In this document: positions 11,338-25,460 of the stretch, one piece after another
Position numbering within the stretch: the first letter of the stretch is position 1
Layout of the letters: each line of letters begins with the position of its first letter
Source of the DNA: Plasmodium coatneyi
Taxonomy: Eukaryota > Apicomplexa > Aconoidasida > Haemosporida > Plasmodiidae
Length of the DNA stretch: 64,000 nt
Assembly: GCF_001680005.1 (NCBI RefSeq)
Contig: NC_033566.1
Location: 434,001 to 498,000, forward strand
Direction: 5' to 3'
The notes under the pieces: generated by a model
The model's database searches: none
The model's input: the letters and a program-made list of their open reading frames with translations, nothing else
What the model was told of the DNA's origin: nothing
Translations under genes and position numbers: made by a program

Positions 11338-13820
11338 ATGTAACACATTGGAATGTAATGTCCACCCCTTACCCCCATCCTGAAGGGAAGCATAAATAAC
11401 GCCGAGCTCATATATAGTACAAAGGTTACAATGGCATTCTTCCTTCCCTTTGTTCCTTTTCTTTTGTTTCTTTTTTTTTGGTGTTGCATGAAAGAGTTTA
11501 CGCTCATGTATAATTAATATGATTCCAATAATTTGTTTACTTCATTTTGATTTGTTTGGTAAAATTTTTTCCTTATTGAAGAATTAAAAAAAATGCTTAT
11601 TCATTCATTTTGTTACAAGATTTTATGTTCATAATTTTTTTCGTCTTTTAGAATTCTTGAATATTTTTTCCAAAAGGTCACCACCTTTTTCCGCGCCTTG
11701 TTTGGAATATGTTCCCTTCATGCATTTGCTCATACATACAAATGAAGGAAAGGAGAAAATAAAAAGGAAAAAAAAAGAATGCAAAGGGGGGTACATGATC
11801 ACTAGAACACGCGAATATAATTAACGAACCTCTATATTACGGAATTTAACCTTGCGAAGCGCTCACATAGATTTGCTCGCTACCCATTTTTGGTAGGCTC
11901 CCCCTTCTTAATGAGATGTAATTCACTTCCACGATTGGCTGATGGGAGTAGGGTGATAAAGCGGTTGAAAAATTGGAAAAGGCTTTAGTGGGGAAGAAAA
12001 AAAAAAAAAAAAAAAAAATTAAATAAAGAATTGTATTGCCCATGGGAGAGGTTGTGCACACTCATGGAGCGAAGCAAAAATTCGTTTTGTTCATATATAC
12101 TCTTCGTTTTGAGTGTAAGTTTTTGTCTTTGCCAAGTCGGCTTCCCTCTTGCGACATGGCTCTCCTCCAAAGGGCTGGTCTCTCTGTAGCCATATTTCTT
12201 CCCCTTAGCCAAACACATAACAATAGGCACAAATGTGAAGTGCAAAATAGGAACTTATTTTGTCAGCCACTTGAGATGGCGCTTCATATGAACGGCGAAA
12301 GAAAAAAAAAAAAAAAAAACTACTCGTTAAACGTTAGCTATATGGTGCGTAAGACAAAAGGGAAGCACCATACCATTTGCTTCATTTTTCCCCTGTTCGT
12401 GGCCCCCCCAAAGGGCGCGCACAGGGAAAAAGCACACAAAATGTGCATAACAAAGCTGATAAGAGAGCGTGTGCAGATCGTTTATGCTGGCTTGCAAACC
12501 GTTTTAATTGCGGAGTAAGGTCTGCCCGCTTGGCTAAATAAAAACCTGTGGTAGAGAAAGCCAGAAAGGCGGACGCAGTATGTCCTACGTGGTATGCCTC
12601 CTTGTGAGGGCTTTTCTCTCAAGAACGAACTATTTTCCGCGTAGTCAATTTGTGGTTTTCAGTACACGCAAGAGGAAGCTCATTTTTGCGGGACGCTTAC
12701 ACATAAAAATAAAATAGCAAACCGAAACGGAGGGAAGCACATTTCGTGAAGACCATAAAACGTTTCTCTCCCAAAATTAGTTATTTAATTTTTTTTTTCT
12801 CTCCTTTTCCCTCACCACGTAATTTCACTTTTTTCCCCTGGGCTCGCCCTGTTTTACACTTTTAAAACGAACCAGCAAAAGATGCAAAATATTTTCCTCC
12901 TCACGAACAAAATAGAAATAGTTTCCTCTTCCCTGCCTACATGTATGTTTGATGCATCCGAGGAAGTGTGCAAACTGCTACTTCTTCCACGTGTATCGCG
13001 CGCGTGCCATAGTGAAAAAGGAAGCAATCCATATGACAATTTTCTCCCTCGAAAAAAAAAAAAAAAAAAAAGGAGATAAGAATATCGCCAGTCACACAAA
13101 AATGCACCACGCATAGCTATAAATATAAACACTCACGGAGTTCATTTTTCGCTAATTTTTTTTTTCTCTTTTGCCTAATCTCTTTACACTTTCCACTTCG
13201 TAAGAAGCCCCGCGTTGTCATTTTATATGCCTCTTAGCATACATATGTTCTTTTTTTTTTGTGACATAGGGTATACAAGTGTAATTCGGCATCTTTATAA
13301 GAGCGCACGTAACATTTAAAGGGGAATTAGCATTCGCACATAAATACATATACATATGTTCATATCTTCGTATGCTCATTTGTACGTATGTACTTGTGAA
13401 CATATATTGGGAAGGAAGCAAATTGAGGTGTGCCCTAAGGAGTTAATAAGGAACCCGGTTTTCCTTGAGTGCGGAAAGGAAGTACACACCCGACTGCCGG
13501 AAAAAAAAAAGGAAAATTGACGGGGGAATCGAAGCGCTCATATAACAGGGCTCGAGTAGAAGCCACTGCATAACGGACATCCATCCGTGCTTTTTGCCCC
13601 TACATATTTCATAACAGGTACGATACATACGAAGCGCACGGCGCCACACGTATGTGTATGAACCTGCGTGAGGAGAGCTGTCCCATCCACTAAGATGTGC
13701 ATACCCAGGCATGCTCATTAACGGAAAATAGTTCAGGACACCCTCCGGTTGGCCACACACACGTGTTCACACTAATGTGTATTTACATGCCTACCCCCCC
13801 TCCTGCAGCAGGTCGACAAA
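11338..13820. other. Intergenic: KIR A 3' flank and PCNA1 upstream region
   Basis: About 2.5 kb without a supportable gene. The first part, to about 11800, is AT-rich KIR 3' flank. The remainder contains several A/T homopolymers (about 12000, 12300, 12790, 13050, 13245, 13500), as is usual upstream of Plasmodium genes. An open frame at 12036-12518 contains a poly-Lys run from a poly(A) tract and has no family likeness. This region holds the right-hand boundary of accessory island 1. Confidence 0.5.
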
Positions 13821-14645
13821 ATGTTAGAGGCCAAGCTAAACAATGCATCCATTTTGAAGAAGCTATTTGAGTGCATCAAAGATTTGGTAAATGACGCAAA
13901 TGTGGACGCAGACGAAAGCGGGTTAAAGTTACAAGCACTGGATGGGAACCATGTATCGTTAGTCAGTTTGCACTTACTTGACTCGGGTTTCTCTCACTAC
14001 AGATGTGATCGTGAAAGAGTGTTGGGGGTAAATATCGCTTCACTAAATAAAGTCTTCAAATTATGTGGCGCCAATGAATCTGTAGTAATATCCAGCAAAG
14101 ATGATGAAGATAATTTGAACTTCGTTTTCGAAAATAATAAAGAAGACAAAGTTACCAACTTTTCCCTCAAATTAATGTCCATCGAATTGGACTCTCTTAA
14201 CATCCCAGACTGTGAGGAAGGATTCGATGCAGAAGTAGAATTGAGTAGCAAAGAATTGACCAACATTTTTAGGAATCTATCTGAATTCTCCGACACGGTA
14301 TTTATCGAAATAGACTCTAATATTATCAAATTTACGACAAAAGGTTTAGTCGGTGACGCAGAAGTTGCGTTAAAACCAAGGGAATCAACAAGTGAAGATG
14401 ACGTCGGTGTTACCATAAAATCTAGAAAAAAAATTAAACAGTCCTTTGCTATTAAATACTTAAATTTGTTTTCTAAGTCAACCATCCTGTGTGATGTAGT
14501 TACCCTCGGCTTAAGTGACAACAGACCCATCGAATTTAAGTACGAAATTAAGGACACCTCCCCGGATGCAGACACTCTGAAAGTTGGCTTTGTTAAATTC
14601 TTCTTGGCGCCTAAAATGGACGACGAAATGGATAACAAGGATTAA
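13821..14645 (+). CDS. PCNA1: Proliferating cell nuclear antigen 1 (DNA sliding clamp)
   Basis: PCNA is the trimeric ring that tethers DNA polymerase delta and repair factors to DNA in the nucleus. The single-exon gene encodes 274 residues, slightly longer than the usual 260 or so. The start MLEAKLNNASILKKLFECIK and the segment DLVNDANVDADESGLKLQAL are diagnostic for the N-terminal domain. LALDxxHVSLV-type sequence (LQALDGNHVSLVSLHL) follows. The interdomain region contains SIELDSLNIPDCEE. The C-terminal domain ends with VGFVKFFLAPKMDDE, the usual LKFFLAPK-type end plus a short acidic tail. An A-rich context (AAAATG) supports the start. Plasmodium has two PCNAs. The length, sequence and neighbouring GAC point to PCNA1. 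Confidence 0.97.
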   Translation: MLEAKLNNASILKKLFECIKDLVNDANVDADESGLKLQALDGNHVSLVSLHLLDSGFSHYRCDRERVLGVNIASLNKVFKLCGANESVVISSKDDEDNLNFVFENNKEDKVTNFSLKLMSIELDSLNIPDCEEGFDAEVELSSKELTNIFRNLSEFSDTVFIEIDSNIIKFTTKGLVGDAEVALKPRESTSEDDVGVTIKSRKKIKQSFAIKYLNLFSKSTILCDVVTLGLSDNRPIEFKYEIKDTSPDADTLKVGFVKFFLAPKMDDEMDNKD

Positions 14646-14938
14646 CCGCCCCTCCGATTCGTCCTGCTATCCCTTCACGTGGCATTTACGCGGCGTTCTT
14701 CATTATGTCCACTGCTGCACCTCTCCCCCTTTTTCAACACTAGATGCATTGAATAGGTAGTTACTACATCACGCATACACTGTGCGTATACTCTCGCACA
14801 TGCACCTTTGGCCACACATAAAACTTATATGTACTGCAAAATCACCTCTTTTAATAACCTCAACACTTGCGCACAGCGGAATAAGAAATGTCAACTCCAT
14901 TCCCAATTACACGATTTTAAGCCCAAACCAAGTATGAT

Positions 14939-14972
<34 letters not shown>

Positions 14973-15609
14973 TTTCACAAATGGGTGGCCAGATTACTTC
15001 TGCATAAATTCAGCGCTCGCATGCCGTAAGGGCAATTTTGAAAAAGAGGGAACGCTCCAATTGTAAGTCATCTGTTACACTCCAGCTGGCTTACACTGCG
15101 ATGCGAGCTTATTTCTCCTGCAACCACCTAGCTGCAAAAACTGTCTCATTCGAATTGTTAAAATGATATTGGGCAAGACGGGCAAAATGGGCCAGGACAA
15201 TCCATCATTGAGAGAAAGAATTGGAGCACGTCATCACTTTTCAAATGGTCCACACATTCATGCATATCTGATTTGTTAAAAAGGGTGCATCGCACGGGGA
15301 GTTGTCCGTTTAGTTACTTCTTTTTAAAAAGGTTCCCACATATTTTTTTATACGTCGTTTTTCTTTTTTTTTGTTCTTCGGCGGAGTCGTCCCATTGCTA
15401 CCGTGGGGGGTGTGAACCATTCCGTCACCCCCGTTAGCCAGGCAGGAAGGGGACTCAAAAATAAACAAACAAATAGACAAATAAATAGGTAAAGAAACAA
15501 ATAAATGAAACGCGTAACAGTCTCCGCAGGGAGGGATAATCGCGCCACCGAGGCGGACAACAAAAAATGGAGCAATTGTAGTTAAAGTAGTACTAGTCGG
15601 GGGATGCGC
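14646..15609. other. Convergent 3' intergenic region between PCNA1 and GAC
   Basis: About 960 bases between two convergent genes. It contains a long poly(T) run (about 14942-14968) and simple AAATA/CAAA-type repeats near 15460-15510. No coding exon or RNA gene is recognisable. It presumably holds both 3' UTRs. Confidence 0.5.
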
Positions 15610-18600
15610 TTAATAGTTGTAGCTGGCTGCGTCACGCCACAGGACGAGGAGGTCCACGAAGGCGTCCCGCTCCTTCTGCGTCTTGGTCTTAATGGGCAAC
15701 TCCAACCCCTCGGGGAAGTCCTCCGTGGGGGGACCATAAATGCATAACGTTACCTTCGCATTGACTTTTCGGGGCTCCCTCTTGTTAGCCCCCTTCAGCA
15801 ACGGGTGCGTTAACCCCTTAGATATGTTCTTAATACGCACCACAGAAATTTTAAATATGTGTTCCGTGTCTTCCCCAACGGTCCATTCTAAGGTAGCGAG
15901 ATCCTGACTGGCCTTCCACTTAAATGGCTTCCTAATATCGCTGTTGTGATATATTTTGTTCACCCCTCCTTTACGTAATGAGTCCTTTATGTTTGCCGAG
16001 AGATCATGAACCCCGTTGACGTATGGATCTTTATCAAATTCGGATAAACTAAAATCGAATATTAATAACGTATCCTTAAATGCATCGAGAGGATCCTCCG
16101 CAGAGTTCATCGCTTCTAAGGTCAGTTCAACCTTCTGCACGATTGCCTTGTCTTCCTTCTTGTTACTCATCTTCCCGACGGACGCCTTGAACGCTTTTAT
16201 AATATCCCTAGACACAGTCATGTCATACACCTCAGCTGAATACATCGCAATGTTGTCAATACATATGGATAACAACTGCATGATTACAGCGTCCCCACCA
16301 AAGTTATTTAAATTTTCCCTCGTTAAATTATCAAATCCTGATGCAGTCATGGATATTATTCCCAACCTATGGTATGCAAAGTAGGCCAACAGTCCTAGGG
16401 AAACCTTCTGCAAGCGGAGCTGCTTCTGATGATTGTTGTCATTTGCACAGGTTAACACAGATTGGATAATCGTATCGATCATTTCTTTATCCATACTAAT
16501 GTTATACCAACCACCCAACTTAGCGTTATACAATTCTTCTTCCTCCTCTGGGTATTCATTCGTAACACCTTCCACATTTTGCGTGTAGTAAAGAATGCAA
16601 AGCAACACACGTAACGCTTCCAGCATAACGATAGACTTCTTCACGGAATTGCATATCAAATTCGCTATGGAAGGCACACCACCACAGTTGCAAAATTCGT
16701 AGGCCAATTCCTCCGACTGGATTAAACGTCTTATACACCTCAGCGAGGATACCACCAATTCGGTTATCTCAAATTCTTCAGTCTCGGCTTCAATACAACT
16801 AATTAAAATACCAAACGTGTCAGACTTCACCAACAGGGGTAAACTAGACTCAATCTTGCACTGATTGCTCAACAGGTGAATGGCCAAGGTTAACAGACTA
16901 ATATCATAATCGTACAGTTGGATTACATTTATGGTAGTGGCAATACCGTCATTTTCGGAAAACATTTTGGCATTCTCAGGGTGCCTACAGAGGGAGCACA
17001 AAATGTCTAATAGAAAAAATATGACCTTGGTGTTTTCCCTATTCTGCTTCAAAACATTTAACACGGGAATTAATGTGACGCCAAAATTCTTCATGTTCCT
17101 CTCTTCATTTTCCATAACCAAATTGGATAAGGTACGCAAACCCGTTTCCAACTCAGCATCTGGGAAAGACTCATTCAGCTTGTTCAACCAGGATTGGTAC
17201 GATATCTCAATCTGTGCGTCCAGGAAATATCTCACATTCGCCGTATATAGGGATAAGTTAGATATAGCCTTGAATAAACTTTCGATACACCTCACTGCGT
17301 TCTTGTTGTCACTTCCATCATAGCTTCTTAAACATTGAACCAACTCAGCCGGAGCGCCATTCGTCCCGTACGTCCTCTTCATATCCTCATTTCGGAACAA
17401 AATATTGCACAGCAAAACGGAGGCACCATTCGTTACGTCAAAATTGGAGCGATACTCTCTCAATATTCTTACATTCAACTCTGGACCCTTCAGTGCACAA
17501 AATATTTTCGAATTCGCTTTATGGTCTATGCACATATTCGCCAGTGCCAAACAGCAGTTGGTAATGGTCGGCTCCATTTTCTCCACATTCAACGATCTCA
17601 GCAACAAATTCACACAAGCCTCTATTCCCTTGATTTCTCCGATCTGCGTTTTTATCTCCTTCACCACGGATAAACTTCCTATCAGGAAGAGCACATCTGG
17701 GTATATAATCTTGTCCGTTTCGGGATTGTCAATAATGCCCGTCAGCCGTACCAACACATCTGCTTTTAGTAACATTTCCACATGTGCATCGGACACGATT
17801 TTCCTCATAGCTCGGAATACATGGCGAAGCAACGAAACGGAGTAATCCCCATGATCGTACTGGTTCCATATTTCTATCAAATGGTTAACCGCATTCGTTC
17901 GATCGTACACATTTCTGTTATGCGCTGTCCTATCTATTAGCAAAACACGATTGATGAGGAAGTCTTCCTTATCCTCCTTGTCGAGGGTTTTCTCCATACA
18001 AAGATCGCCAACCGATTTGCTAATCAGATTTGGATAATCCTTTATCTCCTTAATTACATGCTCCAAGCCTATTGGATTCTTTGTAAGAGCGCATAAAGCA
18101 CGACACGAATAATGCTTTACGTTCTCATTTGCCTGCTTGATCAACGAATGGAAGGCACTCGTATGGAAGCCTTTCTTCACCAGCTCTTTCACATTATCGC
18201 TATTCTCACAGAATATTTCTATTGCCATGTAGCCGTACGAGTTGTCCGTTCCAGCTTCGGTTGTCGGTAAAAGGTTGTCCTTATTGTACACCTTCAATCT
18301 CTCCAGGACATAATTCATATCATCCTCCAACGACGCCTCATGCAGAACGTTAATATCCATCGACTTCAGCTTCAACTCCGTCAACATGTCGTATATATCT
18401 TTGCACGTTTTTTCCTTCGGCATATCATCATTTATAGCAGTACGTACGTTCGATATTCTCATTTTTACGTTATCCACGTATTCTTCTCCCAATTCCTTCT
18501 TCTTCCCATCTAGACTCACCTCCAATTCCTCCAACAGTTTGTACATTTCATCATTGTTCGCGATTTGTCGCCCTATACCTTCCTTCACGACCAATTTTTC

Positions 18601-21600
18601 CAACGTTTGGATAAAGCTCTCCGCCGTCGCGTTGTCATTTATTAAATTCTCATGATTGCTCTGGACAATGGATGGTAAAGCAGAGGTTACTATCTTCAGC
18701 GAGGTGGACGAGTCACACGTGGCTATCTCACTCAGTGCTTCCAAAATGGCTACGTTCACTTCTTCAGATGACTCATACTCCATCAGCCTAGCCAAGTTAT
18801 TCAAGGCGTCCGTCTTGTCCGTCTGCCTAATATGCGTAAATAACCCAGTAGATGCAGAGTCCCTCAACAAGTTTGCATACGCCTTGATAATTTCTACGCG
18901 ATCTTGATCCGTATAATTGGACAGATTCTCCTCCGATAGTAGAGAACTAATTTTCTTAAACGTTTCCGAGGCTGCCTTCTCGTCTAACAAACTCGCCGCA
19001 ACCATGGTGTCTACAAAATTGATAAATTCCACTGTCCTGTCTTTGCTAGAACCCAAGTTTAGCAACATCCCACAAGACTCTATAATACGCGCATTGTCCA
19101 TGTCGTTTACATACCCAGAAGCGCTAGACGTTTCGGCGATAGCACCCAATAATTTGATACCCGGTATGAATACACAATCGTTCGCTCTGTTTAAATTCAT
19201 GATGGCCAGCGTCTGATCTACTAAGTTTCCCATGGAACCATTCCATTTCATGTACAACAGTTTCGCACCCTCTTCATCCTTCGCCACCTGTTCGAGCAGT
19301 TCAAATATGCCCTGCACGGCATACGGTTTGTTCTTATACTCCTCCAAAATTTCATACGTGTTGTCCAGTATGGGGGCCAACTTATCCAACACCAGCTGCT
19401 TCGTGTACGGATTTAATACACATCCTGCCAATACACTATACACAGGAGACACAAATTTACTATTAGCCAATCCAACCTTGTTCGCAATCATGTCCGTGTA
19501 CTGATTTAACACCCCCGATGAGGCAACCGCCCAAGCGCCCAGCTGATCCTCATGATCATACTTCACACGATCTACTAACCTTTTTGTCACCAATGCGATA
19601 TTCGCCTGCAGAGACGCATTGTCCAACTGGGAAGTCAAATATCCATTCAGCTGCTGCAGTGTTGCCTCCGTATATTCTAACGCTTCTAAGGGGTTCTCCA
19701 GAGGGGCCCTCAAAAACATCTCCAACTTGCTACTCAGGTTGTCTATCTTCTGCACTGAATCGTTGTCACTAGATTTAACATTCAAGATCATTTTCATCAA
19801 TTTCTTTACCTGTTCATCTGCTCCCATGTAGGAAAATAAAACTCCTCCCAACCTGGAGATATTCTCATTCTCACTGTGTATCATCGTAACGTCCGAAATG
19901 ACATCCACTGCACCCAATTCTCTCAGCTTCATCTTGTCATTACTATCGCATAGCTTGATCAGAACCGTGAGTATACCCTCAGCCGTTAATTCGTCATTCT
20001 TATTTTTGCCCAAAGTTTCTAGCAAAATCTTTATCGCTGTATATTGATCTATCTTCATCTTCTCTTGAATATTTATATGATCTGCTATGATGGCTAGACA
20101 TTTCGCGCTGTCCTGAACGATGGGCAAATCTGCTTGGTACTCTCCCATGATCTTAAACAGGTTGTCCACAATTGGGGTCATGCTAGCTATATTTGTTATT
20201 ATCTGTTCATCCTCCGTTTTCAGCAGCTCGTACAAGGCCTTTATAGCATTTCCCCTCGAGTTCTTCAATTTCTCCGAGTTGCCTATCAGGTCTACGATCA
20301 GCGCTATGAGCTTGTCATATTCCGGGTGCTTAATCAACTGGCTGACGCGCTTTTCACTCGTGCACATGCAAGCCAAACATCCAAACGTGCTCTTAATCAC
20401 GGTGTCCGATTCGGAGAAATAGTTAATGCCCGCACACAACTTCTTAACCAAGCCTTTGTTAAATCCTATATCTGCATTGGTAATATCATGCTTGAGCAGT
20501 AAACTCAGAGACTCTAATATATTCGAAACGGCCTCCTCCGTGTAATCATTTCCTGGTAACTGCAAAAGGTTGTACGCTTCTATCAGCGCGGAAGTCATAT
20601 CGTTCTTCGTCAGATGCACTAATCCAATTCTTGTCTGCGAAATATTAGTGCAGGCATGTGCAATTTCCGATATCGTTGCGTCATACAAACTTTGTCCTAC
20701 AATACTGTAGTCCTTATTTACCGTCGATTTATGAATAGTCGGATTTTTCTTCAACCACTGAACCATATTGTTAAGGTGCTCCCCGACATTACAACGAGAA
20801 GATATCTTACTCGCTTCCGCGGTTAGTAGTAACTCGTTCAGGGAAATCAAATACTCGTGCAATTTGATGAGGTCATTTTCGCTCATGGCCTCATTGCACA
20901 GTTTTAGAAGATCCTCAATTTCCTTCGTCAGCGAGTCTAACGGCATTAACATGGCCAGCAAAGGGGCACACGTCGTCTTCAGCTTAGTATTCTTCGCATG
21001 AGTCCGCAGAGAATTCTGAAGTGGAACCAACGTGTTGGCCTTCTTTATCGCGTCGATCGATTCAGGGCTAATTTTTAATATATTTCCCAACACGCTAAAT
21101 CCAATTATCTGTACATCCACGTACATGGGCACCTTATGGATATAGTTAACAATCTGCTTCACATAACCCTTGTTAACCAACACATCCGCCCCAATTACAT
21201 TGCTACTGAGGAGTATGTTATTTATCGCTCCAAGTAGATTTGTCTGAGTTAAACGAGACTCTGAATACTTCTTCATCAATTTGAATATACTATCTAAACT
21301 GGCCTCCACAATTTCTTTACTATTTATCTTATTAATTTCGGTTAAATAGTTTATACACTCCGAGGCCGTAATCAAAATGTTGTCGTCTGGTTCTTCAATC
21401 TCCGCAAGTCTCTTCACTTGAGAAATACACATCACATCAACAATAGACGCGATCACCTCGTGAATTGTATTTGCCGCATTCAGCCTCAATATCTTGATCG
21501 TCTTCAACGCTGCTTTGATTAACTTGGGTTGTTCATTAAACCGGGGGGATTCAATCCATACCTTCATGCCGTTATATATAGAACTGTCAGCTCCCTTGGA

Positions 21601-23700
21601 TTCTAGTATACTTTTCAACGACTGAATTCGAGACAATCCCGAAATTGCGGCCAACGTTTTATACGCAGCTTCCGGGTTAGATTGAGCCAAATTTATTATC
21701 GACTCCAAATTGGATATATGCCTTTGACAGTCGCTTTCAGTGGCTAACTTCTCCATAATTTTGGTTCCCTCCTGAATGATCACTTCTTTCGTTTCATTTT
21801 CCAGCATAACCGTCAACACCGCATCTACTACCTGCTGATTACTCAAATAGTTCAAGGCGTCCGAAGCGGTCAGCATTTTGTTTATCAATTTTAGACCAAT
21901 TTCCGATATGGTACTATCATTACTCACAGCGGATAACGCATTGGCAATTCCTGTCACCCCTCCGTACTGATGAATAGGTTCCACTGTAGTTATATATTCA
22001 GATAATCTAAAATACGCCGTAAAACAATTTAAGAGGTACTTCGTCTCGTTCAAATGGTACTGGATACAAGTGGACAAAATTTCAATTGCCTGATTGTTTA
22101 CCATTTGTTCGTGAAACTCGTTAATCATCGAAGCGGAGGCTATGCACGACATACTCGCTTTGGCCAACTCAATGGACTCCAAAGACGCGTACAATATTGG
22201 AAACAAAGACGCGAACAATGAGTAGTTATTTATTTCACTCACATAGTTAGATCGAGACACGAATGGAATTAGCGCATTACACACGGCACTTGCGCAATCG
22301 GCGTCATTGGGAAAGTAGGACAACGCGGTGCAAAGCGTTGCAATGCCTCCATACTCATACACTATAACAGCATGAGGGGGATTATTTGAAATCCTTCCCA
22401 ACATTCTAGACGCCCCAGCTACTAATCTAGATATTTTCTCAGGATTACTTTCATACTGTTGTAATCCACTATTGATTAATTCTACAAGTACTGGAATTCC
22501 TCCAGATTCTACTACCTTATCTGTTATGGAAGAGATATACGAAAGAGAACTCAGTAACTCCAATGCTGAGTCCTGCTCCTTTGATCCCTGCGCTGATGTT
22601 TTTAAAATGTTCAAACAGTTGGTTAGTTGTTCTGGACCGACAGCACATTTCATAGCATCACTTCCTTTGGAAACAATTCTTGGGTACGACTTAAATTTGT
22701 CCAAAATGACAACGGATTTTTCAATTATAGTAGGAACTACATAACCGTTTGAGGACAAATTTTTAATAGCGTCAAATGCGCCCTCCACAATTTCAGCCGT
22801 ATCATCATTTACCGCTTGCAATGATAGACAGTGGTCTATTAATTTATGGTGTGCTCCCTCTGCATTTAAGATCTTTGCACCCGAGGCTGACTTAGCCGCA
22901 ACAGACAATGCTGACACGATTGCATTCCCCAATTTCACATTATATGAGTTGGACGTAAATACATTTAGTAAAGCAACACCCAGATCTCCCCCCTCTATTT
23001 GAACATTTGAATCATTCATGTTCTGAATAAAGAGCATACAATTTTTTAATGTATCCTGATCTGAGGGTACCGTTTTGATAATTTCTACTACGGCGTTCAC
23101 ACCACCATCTGTAATTAACTTTTGTAATGCGTCTGTGTCTTTCTCTGAGCAACAATAATCCGACATAGCAAAGAGTACTCTACTTGAGCAAAACAGAATA
23201 TCATCATCGTCCTTGTAATTAATTACTGCGTTCTTTATAGACTCCACGGCACCTCTATCCAACGCGTCAAATGCATTTTCTTTGTACGTTTTTGAGGTGG
23301 GGTTACAAAAGTCGGATAGCGATCTCAAACCAAACATTAACATACGTTTAAAGTTCTGGTGCTGCACTATGGAATTTACGGCGGTACTCACCCCGGGGTC
23401 ACTCCCCCTTCTCACTAAAAAAAGGAAAAGAATTAACATGTACAATGAAGGAGTTTATCAATCCAATGTGTGTACATCTTTTCACAATCATATTTATTAC
23501 GAGAAAACTGTACTGATAAATTTTGCACAAATGGGTGTGCATAAAAGACGGCAGGAAGAACAAAAATGGAACACACATTTTACGATAATGTACAGAAGGG
23601 AATTCCCCTCATCGAGGGGGGGATGCATATCCAAGTGTAGTTTTCTTTAAAAAAAAAAAGCAACTTGCTTTTTCTTCCTCTTACCTTGTGTTCTCGCCAT
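15610..23700 (-). CDS. GAC: Glideosome-associated connector (GAC), armadillo-repeat protein with C-terminal PH domain
   Basis: GAC links actin filaments to surface adhesins at the apicomplexan plasma membrane and is needed for gliding and invasion. Two exons join in phase: 23685-23700 (MARTQ) and 15610-23414, giving 2,606 residues, very close to the size I recall for P. falciparum GAC. Almost the whole length is helical, with repeated armadillo/HEAT-like units such as TALSYFPNDADCASAVCNAL, VVEIIK, and LLSSLSYISSITDKVVESGG. The last ~100 residues form the PH-like domain (WKASQDLATLEWTVGEDTEH, then KTQKERDAFVDLLVLWRD), which in the family binds phosphatidic acid. The short first exon explains why the long reading frame starts upstream with intron-coded residues. 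Its neighbours PCNA1 and COX2 match my memory of the P. falciparum order. Confidence 0.95.
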
Positions 23701-24504
23701 TTCCGATAATATAACGTGTTAATAGAAATTGTTTATTTGTGTGTATCTATACTGGGGCTGGACACAATCGAATGCGCGAATGTGCGAATGTGTGTGTTTA
23801 AATGATTCTACGATGGTTGTGCATATATTTCAGCAGCTCAGGTTTGTCTTGGAGCTGTGCTCTCGGAAGGTTACTTAAATGGCGACGAAAAAAGTGCTGA
23901 TGTTTATTACAGTTTTGCGTTTAAATTTCAACGTAAAGAGAAGTAGTTGCAATTAATAGGAACCATCCTTAAAATAAGAGCAACGCGCTGGAATTAAAAA
24001 TACTATTGCCCATGCAACAGATTAATCCTTATGTTTTAGCATGACTGAAGGGACATACAGGGGAAAAAACGAAAAAAAAACAAATTCGTGCGTAAAACTT
24101 GTGCGTAAATGCGGTTACTAGCAAGTTAGCCTTCTATACCTTGCTTAGTGTACCTACGTATGTTCTCACATACACGCCTGTATACAAACATAAACATGTG
24201 TACATGTGTGTACACACCCATGTGAATGTAAGGAGAAAATATAACACCGGTTAAAACAGGATAGTTTACCGGGAAACAAGATAAACGCTATACGAAAAAT
24301 AAAGAATAAATACATGCATACGCATCAAGGCGAAAACAGAAAAAGGAAAAACAAACGGAAAAGGCAAACAAACGAACAGGGTAAACAAACGAATAGGGTA
24401 AAAAAACACAGTTGGGAAGAACAATTCACAAAGAAATGCAAAAAAAAAAAAAAAAAAATGTCAGATTAAAGTAAAATAATTGCTAAACTGTTTTGTTTGT
24501 TTGT

Positions 24505-24535
<31 letters not shown>

Positions 24536-25460
24536 TTTTGTTTTTTATTTTATTTTTTTTTTTTTTGGTGTGCATTTACATCCCAATGACGTATGAACAA
24601 AAGGTCTTTTTTTTTTTTTTTTTTTTTTTTTTCAAATTATCCTCATAAAAATGGCTGTAATTAGCGCGCCCATATTTAGTTGTGCATATTTGTTATCCAA
24701 TTTTACCTGAATATGTACATGCAATTTTTGAAAAAAACATCTTTCAATTTTTTTTTTTTTTTTTTTCAGAATTATACTAGCCAAAGCACAATTTTTACAC
24801 ACATAAGACAATAAAAAAAAAAAAAAAAAAAAAAATCCCTGCCACGACTCCTTTTTTTATGTAAACGATTCAGTTTATTGCTACATTTAGCGTTAGGAAT
24901 GGACGAGTCAATTTGTTTCGCGCAGAACGAAATTATCAAAAAGTGAAAACGTCCAAGTGTTAAAACGCCCCAATGGACAAGCAAAATTGGTAGAAACGGC
25001 TACCCACTGAAAAATTAACTTTTTTACATATTTTGTTTCCATTTTTTTAGTAAAAAATGAAGTTCCCCTGGGGAAATTCTACACTACTGTTGTGCAACTG
25101 GAAATGGTACTGTAACGAAAAATGGCTGTTCAGACAAAAAAAAAAAAAATGAACACAACGTAATGGGGTAAAATGTAGTGTACATTTAACATATAAAGAA
25201 CGTGCGTACTACACTATACGTAACGTATAAACTGGCAAATAGAAAATGTAAAAAACATGCAATTTGCCGCGTGTACGTATGTGTACAGTCCACACGCGTG
25301 GGCAAAGTACAACCACTGTCAAAAATTTAAATCATTTAAACTAGTTCAGTGGAACGTAAAATGTAAACTTTTACACTTAATCCATTTCTATACGCGTAAT
25401 GACAACTATTTTGCAATTTATAAAAAAAAAAAAAAAAAAAAGTAAAAAAATGGTGTTGAC
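23701..25460. other. GAC upstream region and COX2A 3' flank
   Basis: About 1.76 kb with no supportable gene. It is very AT-rich with many homopolymers: poly(A) near 24440 and 24810, poly(T) near 24560, 24610 and 24750, and a TTTA tetranucleotide microsatellite near 24500-24535. The GAC promoter must lie here, next to the GAC start. The COX2A 3' UTR lies at the other end. Confidence 0.5.

Noticed and set aside
12036..12518. 160-codon + frame upstream of PCNA1
   Set aside because: It contains a homopolymer Lys run and no recognisable domain. Likely promoter DNA.
13997..14638. 213-codon minus-strand frame
   Set aside because: It is a shadow of PCNA1, Ser/Leu-rich with no independent features.
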